Below, piece by piece: positions 4,351-11,156 of a DNA stretch of 11,156 nucleotides (its first letter is position 1; each line of letters opens with the position of its first letter). The stretch comes from Clostridiaceae bacterium (GTDB taxonomy: Bacteria > Bacillota > Clostridia > Saccharofermentanales > DTU023). The stretch covers positions 1-11,156 of the forward strand of contig JAAZJV010000249.1 of assembly GCA_012800135.1 (NCBI GenBank). Direction: 5' to 3'. The notes beneath the pieces are model-generated. The model saw only the letters and a list, made by a program, of their open reading frames with translations, searched no databases and had not been told where the DNA came from. Made by a program: the position numbers and the translations under genes.

Positions 4351-6149
4351 TTTTGCGATCATTAAATGACCTCTATTATCGTCTTCTCGAACAAGGAGAG
4401 ATCGCTCCTGCAGGCTGGACAATAGAGAGAGTACATTATGCTGTCGAAATCGATTCAAGCGGTGAACTACTTGATATTATTCCGCTAACGGACGAACGTG
4501 GTAGAAGACAAAAAAAGTATCGGATGATGCAGATCCCCGCTCGCGGTACTCGAACATCAACGAAAATTCTTCCACACTTACTGTGTGATACATCTCCTTA
4601 TTTTTTTGGTATACCGAACAAAAAGGACATCTCAAAAGACAAGATTGAATACGAAAAAAGTAGAGCAAGAAAATGTTTTGTTGCAAGCAGGGAACTCCAC
4701 AAGAAACTGCTTGCGGGCATTGATGACCCTAGCGCACAAGCCGTTATACGCTTTTACGAAAAATGGGATCCCGAGAAAGCTAAGCAACACCCTGTTTTGC
4801 GTGATAAATATGACGAGATACGAACAAAAGGCTCTCTTATCTGGATGCCTAATGGGAGATATATCACAGATAATGAAGCAATCACGGCAGCGGTGGATGC
4901 TTTGACATCACAAGATAGTAGCGAAGGTGAGAATGTTGTTGTCGGACAGTGTCTCGTAACAGGAGAAAGAGATCACATTGCGCGAATTCACCCGCTAATC
5001 AAAGGCGTTTTCGGTGCTCAATCAAGCGGCGCATCGCTTGTAGGCTTCAACATAGATTCTGCTTGCTCGTACGGTCGTAGTCAGTCATACAATGCGCCGG
5101 TGGGAAAAAGAACGGCTGTTGCATATAGTCAAGCTCTGAATCACTTGCTGAAAGACAATGATCATAAACTAGTGATGGGCGATACGACAGTGGTGTTTTG
5201 GGCGGAATCACCAAGCAATTCATATCCCGACCTTGTAACGATGTCCTTTAACCCAAATCCGGACGTGATTTCGATGGACAATCGTACACTCAAAGAGTCA
5301 GTTGAGATGTTATCTCAAGGGAAAATCATTGACTTCCACGAGGAACAGATTGATCCTAGCACGCCTTTTTTCATGCTGGGCTTGTCTCCTAATGCCGGAA
5401 GACTTTCCGTTCGTTTCTTTTTTAATAGTAGTTTCGGCAGTCTCATGAAAAATATAGATGAACACTGGAAGAGGTTAGAAATCGTTAGACCGATTAATGA
5501 TGAGAGAGAACTGTTGTCCATGTGGAGTTTGCTCTGCGAAACAGTAAATAGAAATAGAAAAGCTGAAAACCCGAAACCATCACCACAGCTCACAGGTGAT
5601 TTTTTGAGAGCTGTAATTGAGAATCATCGCTATCCAGATACTTTGTTGCTTGCAGTGCATCGTCGTATTTTGGCGGAGCAAGGCTATGTTACAAGAGGAA
5701 GAGCAGCATTAATTAAAGCATTTTTACTGAAGAACACTGAGAATAGAGTAATAAAGGAGGTTGTGAATTCTGTGAAACTCAATGAAGAAACTCGCTATGT
5801 ACCATATATTCTTGGGAGATTATTTTCCGTCCTTGAAAGTGTACAAGAATCAGCAAATCCAGGCGTCAACACGACGATACGGAATCGATATTTTAGCGCT
5901 GCATGCAGTACTCCAGCGATGGTATTTCCTGTGCTTATCAGATTGACTCAGAGTCATCTAAGAAAATTAGACAAAAAACTTGCAACATACTATCAAAAGC
6001 AAATAACCGAGTTGCTAGGACACATGGAGGTGTCATTTCCAACGCACTTAGTCCTACAGGATCAGGGGATATTTGCCTTAGGTTACTATCACCAAAGACA
6101 AGAGCGCTTTGCAAAAAAGGAGGAGAAAACAAATGATAGAACCAATTAA
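4347..6149 (+). CDS. cas8c: Cas8c (Csd1), large subunit of type I-C Cascade
   Basis: The 600-residue large subunit recognises the PAM and opens the target duplex. Family hallmarks seen are CLVTGE at 202-207 followed by IARIHPLIKG, GAQSSGAS at 223-230 then LVGFN, APVGKRTAVAYSQALN, TTVVFWAE, and a C-terminal block with NPG, RNRYFSAACSTP and FALGYYHQRQ. Length is usual for Csd1. The ATG at 4347 is preferred over a GTG 33 bases upstream because GGAGG (4333-4337) lies nine bases before it and it overlaps the cas5c stop. The C-terminal part also contains the independent start of Cas11c. The gene runs 17 bases into cas7. Confidence 0.95.
   Translation: MILRSLNDLYYRLLEQGEIAPAGWTIERVHYAVEIDSSGELLDIIPLTDERGRRQKKYRMMQIPARGTRTSTKILPHLLCDTSPYFFGIPNKKDISKDKIEYEKSRARKCFVASRELHKKLLAGIDDPSAQAVIRFYEKWDPEKAKQHPVLRDKYDEIRTKGSLIWMPNGRYITDNEAITAAVDALTSQDSSEGENVVVGQCLVTGERDHIARIHPLIKGVFGAQSSGASLVGFNIDSACSYGRSQSYNAPVGKRTAVAYSQALNHLLKDNDHKLVMGDTTVVFWAESPSNSYPDLVTMSFNPNPDVISMDNRTLKESVEMLSQGKIIDFHEEQIDPSTPFFMLGLSPNAGRLSVRFFFNSSFGSLMKNIDEHWKRLEIVRPINDERELLSMWSLLCETVNRNRKAENPKPSPQLTGDFLRAVIENHRYPDTLLLAVHRRILAEQGYVTRGRAALIKAFLLKNTENRVIKEVVNSVKLNEETRYVPYILGRLFSVLESVQESANPGVNTTIRNRYFSAACSTPAMVFPVLIRLTQSHLRKLDKKLATYYQKQITELLGHMEVSFPTHLVLQDQGIFALGYYHQRQERFAKKEEKTNDRTN
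5772..6149 (+). CDS. cas11c: Cas11c, small Cascade subunit made from an internal start in cas8c
   Basis: Type I-C loci have no separate small-subunit gene; the known solution is internal translation of the last quarter of cas8c. Here a full AAAGGAGG (5753-5760) sits inside cas8c, with an in-frame GTG at 5772, eleven bases after it. The product would be 125 residues, identical to Cas8c from residue 476. It begins KLNEETRYVPYILGRLFSVLE, the point where known Cas11c proteins start. The in-frame GTG at 5763 is only two bases from the ribosome binding site and is less likely. The protein is mostly helical and would line the Cascade belly to hold the displaced DNA strand. Expression is inferred. 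Confidence 0.75.
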   Translation: MKLNEETRYVPYILGRLFSVLESVQESANPGVNTTIRNRYFSAACSTPAMVFPVLIRLTQSHLRKLDKKLATYYQKQITELLGHMEVSFPTHLVLQDQGIFALGYYHQRQERFAKKEEKTNDRTN

Positions 6150-7062
6150 AAATCGTTATGAATTCGTTGTTTTATTTGACGTCGAGAATGGTAATCCAAA
6201 CGGCGATCCTGATGCGGGAAATATGCCTCGTATTGATCCAGAGACAGGCCACGGAATTGTCACAGATGTTTGCATTAAACGAAAGATTCGAAATTATGTT
6301 GAAACAGTGAAGGAAAGCGCTGAGGGATATGACATATACATCAAGGAAAATGTGCCTTTGAACCGCAGTGATCTAAGAGCCATCAACTCTGTGTGCAAAC
6401 AAAAAGATTCGGCGGCACTTGATAGCGATTCCGAGAAAGCTGTGACCGAAAAACTTAAGGAACTCAAGAAAACTAACCCTAACATCGACTCCATCTTGCG
6501 AGACTACATGTGCGAACACTTTTTCGATATTCGCACATTTGGCGCTGTCATGACAACGTTTGTCAAGGGTGCGCTCAATTGCGGGCAAGTAAGAGGGCCG
6601 GTACAACTCAGCTTTGCTCGCTCAATCGATCCAGTAGTGCCAAGAGAGATTACGATAACTCGAATTGCTATTACAACTGAAAAGGATGCAATCGAAAAAA
6701 AGACAGAATTCGGGAATAAGTTCATTATTCCGTATGGACTTTACAAAATGGAAGGGTATATATCAGCTAATTTAGCACGTAAGACGACAGGATTTTCGGA
6801 GGTAGACCTAGAATTACTGTGGGAAGCCATCAAAAACATGTTTGAGCACGATCGTTCTGCAGCTCGCGGGAAAATGACTGTTAGAGAATTAATCGTTTTT
6901 AAGCATGCTTCTGAACTCGGAAACGCACCAGCACACGAATTATTTGATTTGGTGAGAGTAAATCGAATTGATGAGGGAAGACCTGCGAGAAGCTATTCCG
7001 ACTATGAGGTAAAGATTCTCGAATCACAAGTCCCAGAGAACATTCAACTTATTCGCATGTAA
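6133..7062 (+). CDS. cas7: Cas7 (Csd2), Cascade backbone subunit, type I-C
   Basis: This 309-residue protein forms the repeating backbone that coats the crRNA spacer. It opens with the signature YEFVVLFDVENGNPNGDPDA near 9-28 and continues with the family blocks TDVCIKRKIRNYV, FFDIRTFGAVM, VRGPVQLSFARSIDPV, NKFIIPYGLY and HDRSAARGKM. The ATG at 6133 is chosen because GGAGG (6119-6123) lies nine bases upstream; an in-frame start at 6109 lacks such a site and sits within cas8c. It overlaps the end of cas8c by 17 bases, so the two are probably translationally coupled. The stop at 7060-7062 is followed by the only sizeable gap in the operon. Confidence 0.96.
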   Translation: MIEPIKNRYEFVVLFDVENGNPNGDPDAGNMPRIDPETGHGIVTDVCIKRKIRNYVETVKESAEGYDIYIKENVPLNRSDLRAINSVCKQKDSAALDSDSEKAVTEKLKELKKTNPNIDSILRDYMCEHFFDIRTFGAVMTTFVKGALNCGQVRGPVQLSFARSIDPVVPREITITRIAITTEKDAIEKKTEFGNKFIIPYGLYKMEGYISANLARKTTGFSEVDLELLWEAIKNMFEHDRSAARGKMTVRELIVFKHASELGNAPAHELFDLVRVNRIDEGRPARSYSDYEVKILESQVPENIQLIRM

Positions 7063-7082
7063 CATGACAACAAATCATCCTG

Positions 7083-7132
7083 AGCTCAGTCACACCTGCC
7101 AAAGGAAGTGGCTGAGCTGTGAAGAGGTGTGA
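7083..7132 (+). promoter_or_regulatory. Two mutually exclusive RNA stems before cas4
   Basis: Stem A: AGCTCAGTCAC (7083-7093) pairs with GTGGCTGAGCT (7108-7118), 11 pairs with one G-U. Stem B: TCACACCT (7090-7097) pairs perfectly with AGGTGTGA (7125-7132), which contains most of the cas4 ribosome binding site GAGGTG (7124-7129). The stems share 7090-7093 and cannot both form in full. Stem A leaves the ribosome binding site open; stem B hides it. No U-run follows, so it is not a classical terminator. It may tune cas4-cas1-cas2 levels or stabilise the upstream Cascade message. Confidence 0.5.
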
Positions 7133-7137
7133 TTAAA

Positions 7138-7803
7138 ATGATGGAATATCCGGAAGATAAATGGCTACTGCTATCAGGCATTCAGCACTTTGTTTACTGT
7201 CGGAGACAGTGGGCTCTTATTCATGTTGAAAATGAATGGGTTGATAATTCGCTCACAACACTCGGGAAATTAATTCACGAATCTGTTCATGAGTCCGCAA
7301 GACGATTTGAAAGACGAGGAAACCTGCTGATCGCGAGAGGATTGCATGTCTGCTCACGTAGACTAGGAATTACGGGTGTGTGCGATGTTGTTGAGTTTAT
7401 AAAAGACGATATCGGCATTGAGCTCTATGGGGTGAAAGGAAAATACAAGCCAATTCCCGTCGAGTATAAACGTGGAGTCCCGAAAAAAAGTGACGAAGAT
7501 ATTGTGCAAGTAACAGCACAGGCAATGTGTCTTGAGGAAATGCTCGGCTGTGAGATTCTCAATGCGACACTGTATTACGGGTCAACCAAGCGAAGGCTAG
7601 TGATTGCTATAGATGAACAACGAAGAAACAGGGTGCGAGAATTATGTGCAGAAATGCACCACCTAATGGATCGACGTTTTACTCCACATGTGAAAGTCGG
7701 GGAAAAGTGCAAATCCTGTTCCTTGCGGGATATCTGTTTGCCAGATATGGATAGATTTAACTCAGCCAAACGCTATGTACAGCAATCGGTAACGGAGATC
7801 TGA
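7138..7803 (+). CDS. cas4: Cas4 exonuclease with iron-sulfur cluster (spacer selection)
   Basis: This 221-residue RecB-like nuclease works with Cas1-Cas2 to trim prespacers and ensure they carry the right PAM. The four cluster cysteines are present: Cys21 in YCRRQW, and Cys191, Cys194 and Cys200 in CKSCSLRDIC. Nuclease residues are His47 (LIHES), Asp83 (GVCD) and the Glu109-Lys111 pair in PVEYKRG, followed by a QVTAQAMCLEE helix typical of RecB folds. The ATG at 7138 is eight bases after GAGGTG (7124-7129); an upstream GTG at 7129 overlaps that site and an ATG directly follows at 7141. The gene ends two bases before cas1. Confidence 0.95.
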   Translation: MMEYPEDKWLLLSGIQHFVYCRRQWALIHVENEWVDNSLTTLGKLIHESVHESARRFERRGNLLIARGLHVCSRRLGITGVCDVVEFIKDDIGIELYGVKGKYKPIPVEYKRGVPKKSDEDIVQVTAQAMCLEEMLGCEILNATLYYGSTKRRLVIAIDEQRRNRVRELCAEMHHLMDRRFTPHVKVGEKCKSCSLRDICLPDMDRFNSAKRYVQQSVTEI

Positions 7804-7805
7804 TT

Positions 7806-8837
7806 ATGAGACAGATGCTCAACACACTTTATGTCACAACGGGTGACGCTTATCTGAGTCTAGACGGAGAAACGATTGTCCTGACCCAAGATGGCGACGT
7901 GTTAAAGCGATATCCCCTGCTTAATTTTGAATCAATTATCAAGTTTGGACATATGGGGGTTAGTCCTGCGCTTCTGGGGCATTGTGCTAAGCACAATATC
8001 CCTATTTGTTTCCTATCTAGACATGGTCGTTTTCTTGCCCGCGTCGTTGGTGAATACAGGGGAAATGTTGTGTTGCGAAAGCAACAGTATAGAATATCCG
8101 ACGATGAGACCCGATCGCTAGGAATAGCGCGCAATTTTATTGCAGGAAAAATCTATAATTCACGACGCGTCTTAGATCGCACTGTGCGCGATCATGCGCT
8201 CCGAGTAAACGTTCCTTTAATCAAACAAAAAATGGGCTTTCTAAAAGAAGGGCTAAAGAATTCATATAAGGCACAAAGTCATGAATGTCTGCGAGGAATT
8301 GAGGGCCGAGCATCCGCAGATTATTTCGGTGTATTTGATGAGATGATTTTGCAGCAGAAAGATGATTTTATGTTTGCAACACGATCACGGCGTCCCCCGA
8401 GAAACAGAGTGAATGCACTCCTGTCTTTTCTGTACACATTGTTGACCCATGATTGCGCGTCTGCTCTTGAGACAGTTGGTCTCGATCCATATGTTGGCTT
8501 TCTTCACCGGGATCGTCCCGGTCGCATGAGCTTAGCTCTTGATCTTATGGAAGAAATGCGCCCTTTCATTGTTGATCGACTTGTTCTTTCAATAATTAAT
8601 CGAAAACAAATAACAGTTTCTGATTTTGACACTGAAGTTGCAGGCTCAGTTCTTCTAAATGACGAAGGTCGAAAAAAGGTTCTCTTTGCTTGGCAAGAAG
8701 CCAAGCAGGACAGCATTAAGCATCCATTTCTTGGCGAGAGCATATCAAGAGGACTCATCCCACACGCACAGGCACAATTATTGGCTAGATTCATTAGGGG
8801 AGATATCGATGATTATCCTCCTTTCTTTTGGAAGTAA
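7806..8837 (+). CDS. cas1: Cas1 integrase, type I-C
   Basis: The 343-residue spacer integrase starts MRQMLNTLYVTTGDAYLSLDGE, the usual type I-C Cas1 opening. Expected metal-binding residues are visible: Glu166 in LRGIEGRAS, His234 in GFLHRDRPGR, and the acidic group Asp246 to Glu250 in LALDLMEEMRP. The length is standard and no frame damage is seen. GGAG at 7794-7797, inside the cas4 end, lies eight bases before the ATG. It forms a tetramer-dimer complex with Cas2 and, with Cas4, inserts new spacers next to the leader. Confidence 0.97.
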   Translation: MRQMLNTLYVTTGDAYLSLDGETIVLTQDGDVLKRYPLLNFESIIKFGHMGVSPALLGHCAKHNIPICFLSRHGRFLARVVGEYRGNVVLRKQQYRISDDETRSLGIARNFIAGKIYNSRRVLDRTVRDHALRVNVPLIKQKMGFLKEGLKNSYKAQSHECLRGIEGRASADYFGVFDEMILQQKDDFMFATRSRRPPRNRVNALLSFLYTLLTHDCASALETVGLDPYVGFLHRDRPGRMSLALDLMEEMRPFIVDRLVLSIINRKQITVSDFDTEVAGSVLLNDEGRKKVLFAWQEAKQDSIKHPFLGESISRGLIPHAQAQLLARFIRGDIDDYPPFFWK

Positions 8838-8841
8838 ACAC

Positions 8842-9135
8842 ATGCTGATACTGATATCATACGATGTAGAGACAAAAACTCTTGAAGGCAAAAAAAGGTT
8901 GAGAAAGATATCGCGTATTTGTTTAAAATACGGCATGCGTGTCCAAAACTCAGTCTTTGAATGTCACGTTAATGCATCCCAGAAAATATTATTGACACAA
9001 GAAATTACAAACGCAGCAGATCTTAACTGTGACAGCATCAGAATATATGAGCTTGGCAACCGTTACAAAGGTCGAGTTGAACACTATGGTGTTAAAAGTA
9101 TTGACGATGTGAAATCAGATGTAATTATTGTGTAG
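8842..9135 (+). CDS. cas2: Cas2, structural partner of Cas1, type I-C
   Basis: The 97-residue protein has the ferredoxin-like Cas2 fold pattern: MLILISYDVE with the conserved Asp8, then KRLRKISRICLKYGMRVQNSVFECHV, very typical of type I-C Cas2. The ATG at 8842 follows the cas1 stop by four bases, with GGAAG at 8830-8834 seven bases upstream; longer in-frame versions would lie within cas1. It ends at TAG 9133-9135 and is the last gene before the leader. It probably bridges two Cas1 dimers during integration. Confidence 0.96.
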   Translation: MLILISYDVETKTLEGKKRLRKISRICLKYGMRVQNSVFECHVNASQKILLTQEITNAADLNCDSIRIYELGNRYKGRVEHYGVKSIDDVKSDVIIV

Positions 9136-9318
9136 AAACAAACTAATATCTGTTTGACACGCGAACCTCATGCTTACACAGGAAAGACAATGTGTTCGCA
9201 CCCTATTTTTCACACTTGCCAAGCTATTTTTGATGTCTTAGAATTATTTCCAAGCAAAGGTTCATTAGATTGTCATAAAAACGAGTACCATCTCGGCGGT
9301 TTTCTGTGAACATTTGCC
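9136..9318 (+). promoter_or_regulatory. CRISPR leader
   Basis: This is a 183-base non-coding stretch between the cas2 stop and the first repeat. It holds an inverted repeat GCGAAC (9161-9166) / GTTCGC (9194-9199) with a nested ACACA/TGTGT pair, then the array promoter and a downstream stretch of about 70 bases adjoining the first repeat. Inverted GCGAAC-type pairs after cas2 are something I recall from other type I-C leaders. Factor binding for integration is not resolvable. Confidence 0.8.
9216..9244 (+). promoter_or_regulatory. Promoter of the CRISPR array
   Basis: TTGCCA (9216-9221, 5 of 6) and TAGAAT (9239-9244, 5 of 6) are spaced by 17 bases. Transcription would begin near 9251, about 68 bases before the first repeat, and read the array in the orientation in which the repeat ends with the handle TGGATTGAAAT. 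Confidence 0.65.
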
Positions 9319-11156
9319 GTCGCAGCCCTCGCGGCTGCGTGGATTGAAATTTCGCCGGTTGGAATTAAGTCGATCATGTGACCCGTCGCAGCCCTCGCGG
9401 CTGCGTGGATTGAAATCTGACCTTAGTGGCGATTGTAGCCGTGCTCTTTGCGTCGCAGCCCTCGCGGCTGCGTGGATTGAAATGATCCAAACGATGTTGC
9501 TTTCTATGCCTTCCCCGTCGCAGCCCTCGCGGCTGCGTGGATTGAAATTGCCCAAACATGACACGCCATGTTTTCTGACCGAGTCGCAGCCCTCGCGGCT
9601 GCGTGGATTGAAATAACAGCAGATGGATAACCTCGATAAGTTTTACGAGTCGCAGCCCTCGCGGCTGCGTGGATTGAAATTTGTCCGTCTCTCGTCACTG
9701 CAAAAGGAGATGGAGTCGCAGCCCTCGCGGCTGCGTGGATTGAAATAGGAGCATGGATCTCCCTGTAGACGCTATCGAAAGTCGCAGCCCTCGCGGCTGC
9801 GTGGATTGAAATCTATACTCAATCCATCGCAAATAACACGACAACGGGTCGCAGCCCTCGCGGCTGCGTGGATTGAAATTTACAAGGCTCTTATCTATCT
9901 GATTGTTGATATAGTCGCAGCCCTCGCGGCTGCGTGGATTGAAATCCCATTCGCTAAATACTCAAGCTCGCCATGAAGCGTCGCAGCCCTCGCGGCTGCG
10001 TGGATTGAAATAACTTATAGCTCAGCTTTTGACGGCTCCACCCCAGTCGCAGCCCTCGCGGCTGCGTGGATTGAAATATCTGCTGACCTGTCTGCTCTAG
10101 CGTCAAGCCTTCGAGTCGCAGCCCTCGCGGCTGCGTGGATTGAAATCCGTTTGCCACGTCCCTGACGTTAAGGTCTGTGACCGTCGCAGCCCTCGCGGCT
10201 GCGTGGATTGAAATTATTGCCTCTCTGTTGTCCATCCAGTACCGATACAGTCGCAGCCCTCGCGGCTGCGTGGATTGAAATTTGTTGAGGGCGAAATACG
10301 TCCGCGCTCATATGAGTCGCAGCCCTCGCGGCTGCGTGGATTGAAATTCGACAACGGTCTCGAATACAAATCGATCGCCAGTCGCAGCCCTCGCGGCTGC
10401 GTGGATTGAAATGAGGATGGGAACTGGTATGGGAACAGCGGGTACAGTCGCAGCCCTCGCGGCTGCGTGGATTGAAATGTTCTGATCCACGGGTGGTCGC
10501 TGCCGTGCAAGCGTCGCAGCCCTCGCGGCTGCGTGGATTGAAATACAACGTCTCAACATTTGCGGCGGGCGATCACAACGTCGCAGCCCTCGCGGCTGCG
10601 TGGATTGAAATGATTGATGGCTACAAAGGTCAGATAAAAAGCTTGTCGCAGCCCTCGCGGCTGCGTGGATTGAAATCTGCGGTTAAATCATCAAGGCTCA
10701 CTTTCAAACGTCGCAGCCCTCGCGGCTGCGTGGATTGAAATTTCCGCCCATGACAACGTCGGAATGACGGTTAGTCGCAGCCCTCGCGGCTGCGTGGATT
10801 GAAATATGCGCGGCCATACCTCGCAATACCGGCGACAAGTCGCAGCCCTCGCGGCTGCGTGGATTGAAATTCCGTATACCCAACTGATTACCCTTCTTAC
10901 ATCCGTCGCAGCCCTCGCGGCTGCGTGGATTGAAATTTTTATCGCCCTTGCAAAATAATCAATGTCAAGTCGCAGCCCTCGCGGCTGCGTGGATTGAAAT
11001 GTATATTTCGCGGGTCACTCATTCCGACAACGATGTCGCAGCCCTCGCGGCTGCGTGGATTGAAATTCGTACTCGATCGCCTCAAGCTCGCCTGCGTCGC
11101 GTCGCAGCCCTCGCGGCTGCGTGGATTGAAATTCAATAAAGCCGATACGTGAGCTG
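9319..11156 (+). CRISPR. Type I-C CRISPR array, 28 repeats in the window, continues to the right
   Basis: The 32-base repeat consists of GT, stem CGCAGCC, loop CTCGC, stem GGCTGCG and handle TGGATTGAAAT. Repeat starts: 9319, 9385, 9452, 9517, 9583, 9649, 9715, 9781, 9848, 9914, 9980, 10046, 10115, 10183, 10250, 10316, 10381, 10447, 10513, 10580, 10645, 10710, 10774, 10839, 10905, 10969, 11035, 11101. All 28 copies are identical by eye. The 27 complete spacers are 32-37 bases, mostly 34; a further spacer is cut at 11156. No spacer is duplicated and none was seen to match the rest of the window. The leader side is on the left, next to cas2, so the newest spacers are at the left. Uniform repeats point to an actively used array; the degenerate far end is not in the window. 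Confidence 0.99.

Noticed and set aside
6109..6132. Upstream start for cas7.
   Set aside because: It covers the strong AAGGAGG used by ATG 6133 and adds a basic tail not seen in the family.
10479..10512. Spacer 18 contains GTGGTCGCTGCCGTGC, somewhat like a repeat fragment.
   Set aside because: Spacing and flanking repeats are regular, and the likeness is a short GC-rich coincidence.
9265..11139. Open frames over the array with repeated peptides such as NPRSREGCD or QPSRLRGLK.
   Set aside because: These are translations of the CRISPR repeat, not proteins.

Overview
The window carries a complete type I-C CRISPR-Cas locus. It has divergently placed cas3, then cas5c-cas8c(with internal cas11c)-cas7-cas4-cas1-cas2, a leader, and the first 28 repeats of an array that runs off the right edge. 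A toxin-antitoxin pair lies to the left. Strong AAGGAGG-type ribosome binding sites, TTG and GTG starts, sigma-A-like promoters, moderate GC content and the Cas sequences suggest a Gram-positive host (Bacillota). I cannot name the species.

Layout. Positions 3-254: the C-terminal end of a Panacea-like (antitoxin) protein cut by the window edge, followed at 299-643 by a PemK/MazF-like toxin. Positions 644-914: an intergenic stretch with a perfect TATAAT box, immediately followed by an element folded like the CRISPR repeat of this locus and ending in almost the same 3' handle, then a short spacer-like stretch and a hairpin. Positions 915-3155 (minus): cas3. Positions 3156-3675: a 520-base divergent control region with palindromes, a tandem 9-mer and the likely promoter of the Cascade operon. 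Positions 3676-9135: the tightly packed cas operon, broken only by a structured 75-base gap between the interference genes and the adaptation genes. Positions 9136-9318: leader with an array promoter. Positions 9319-11156: the array.

How the parts work together. Cas5c, Cas7, Cas8c and Cas11c would form the Cascade effector on crRNAs (Cas5c also being the repeat-processing nuclease in type I-C, which lacks Cas6). Cas3 degrades the target. Cas4, Cas1 and Cas2 select and insert new spacers. The array looks active: all 28 repeats are identical and no spacer is duplicated.

The most interesting candidate is the crRNA-like element at about 833-916. Its first spacer-like bases match 9 of 11 positions of a site with a TTC PAM, lying at the expected transcription start of the cas5c operon. 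This suggests a self-encoded guide RNA that lets Cascade repress its own promoter, in the manner of the CreA/CreR guides known from some other type I systems. It is a prediction from sequence only. Other points of note are substituted catalytic positions in Cas5c, an RNA structure that could mask the cas4 ribosome binding site, and two spacers sharing a 12-mer.
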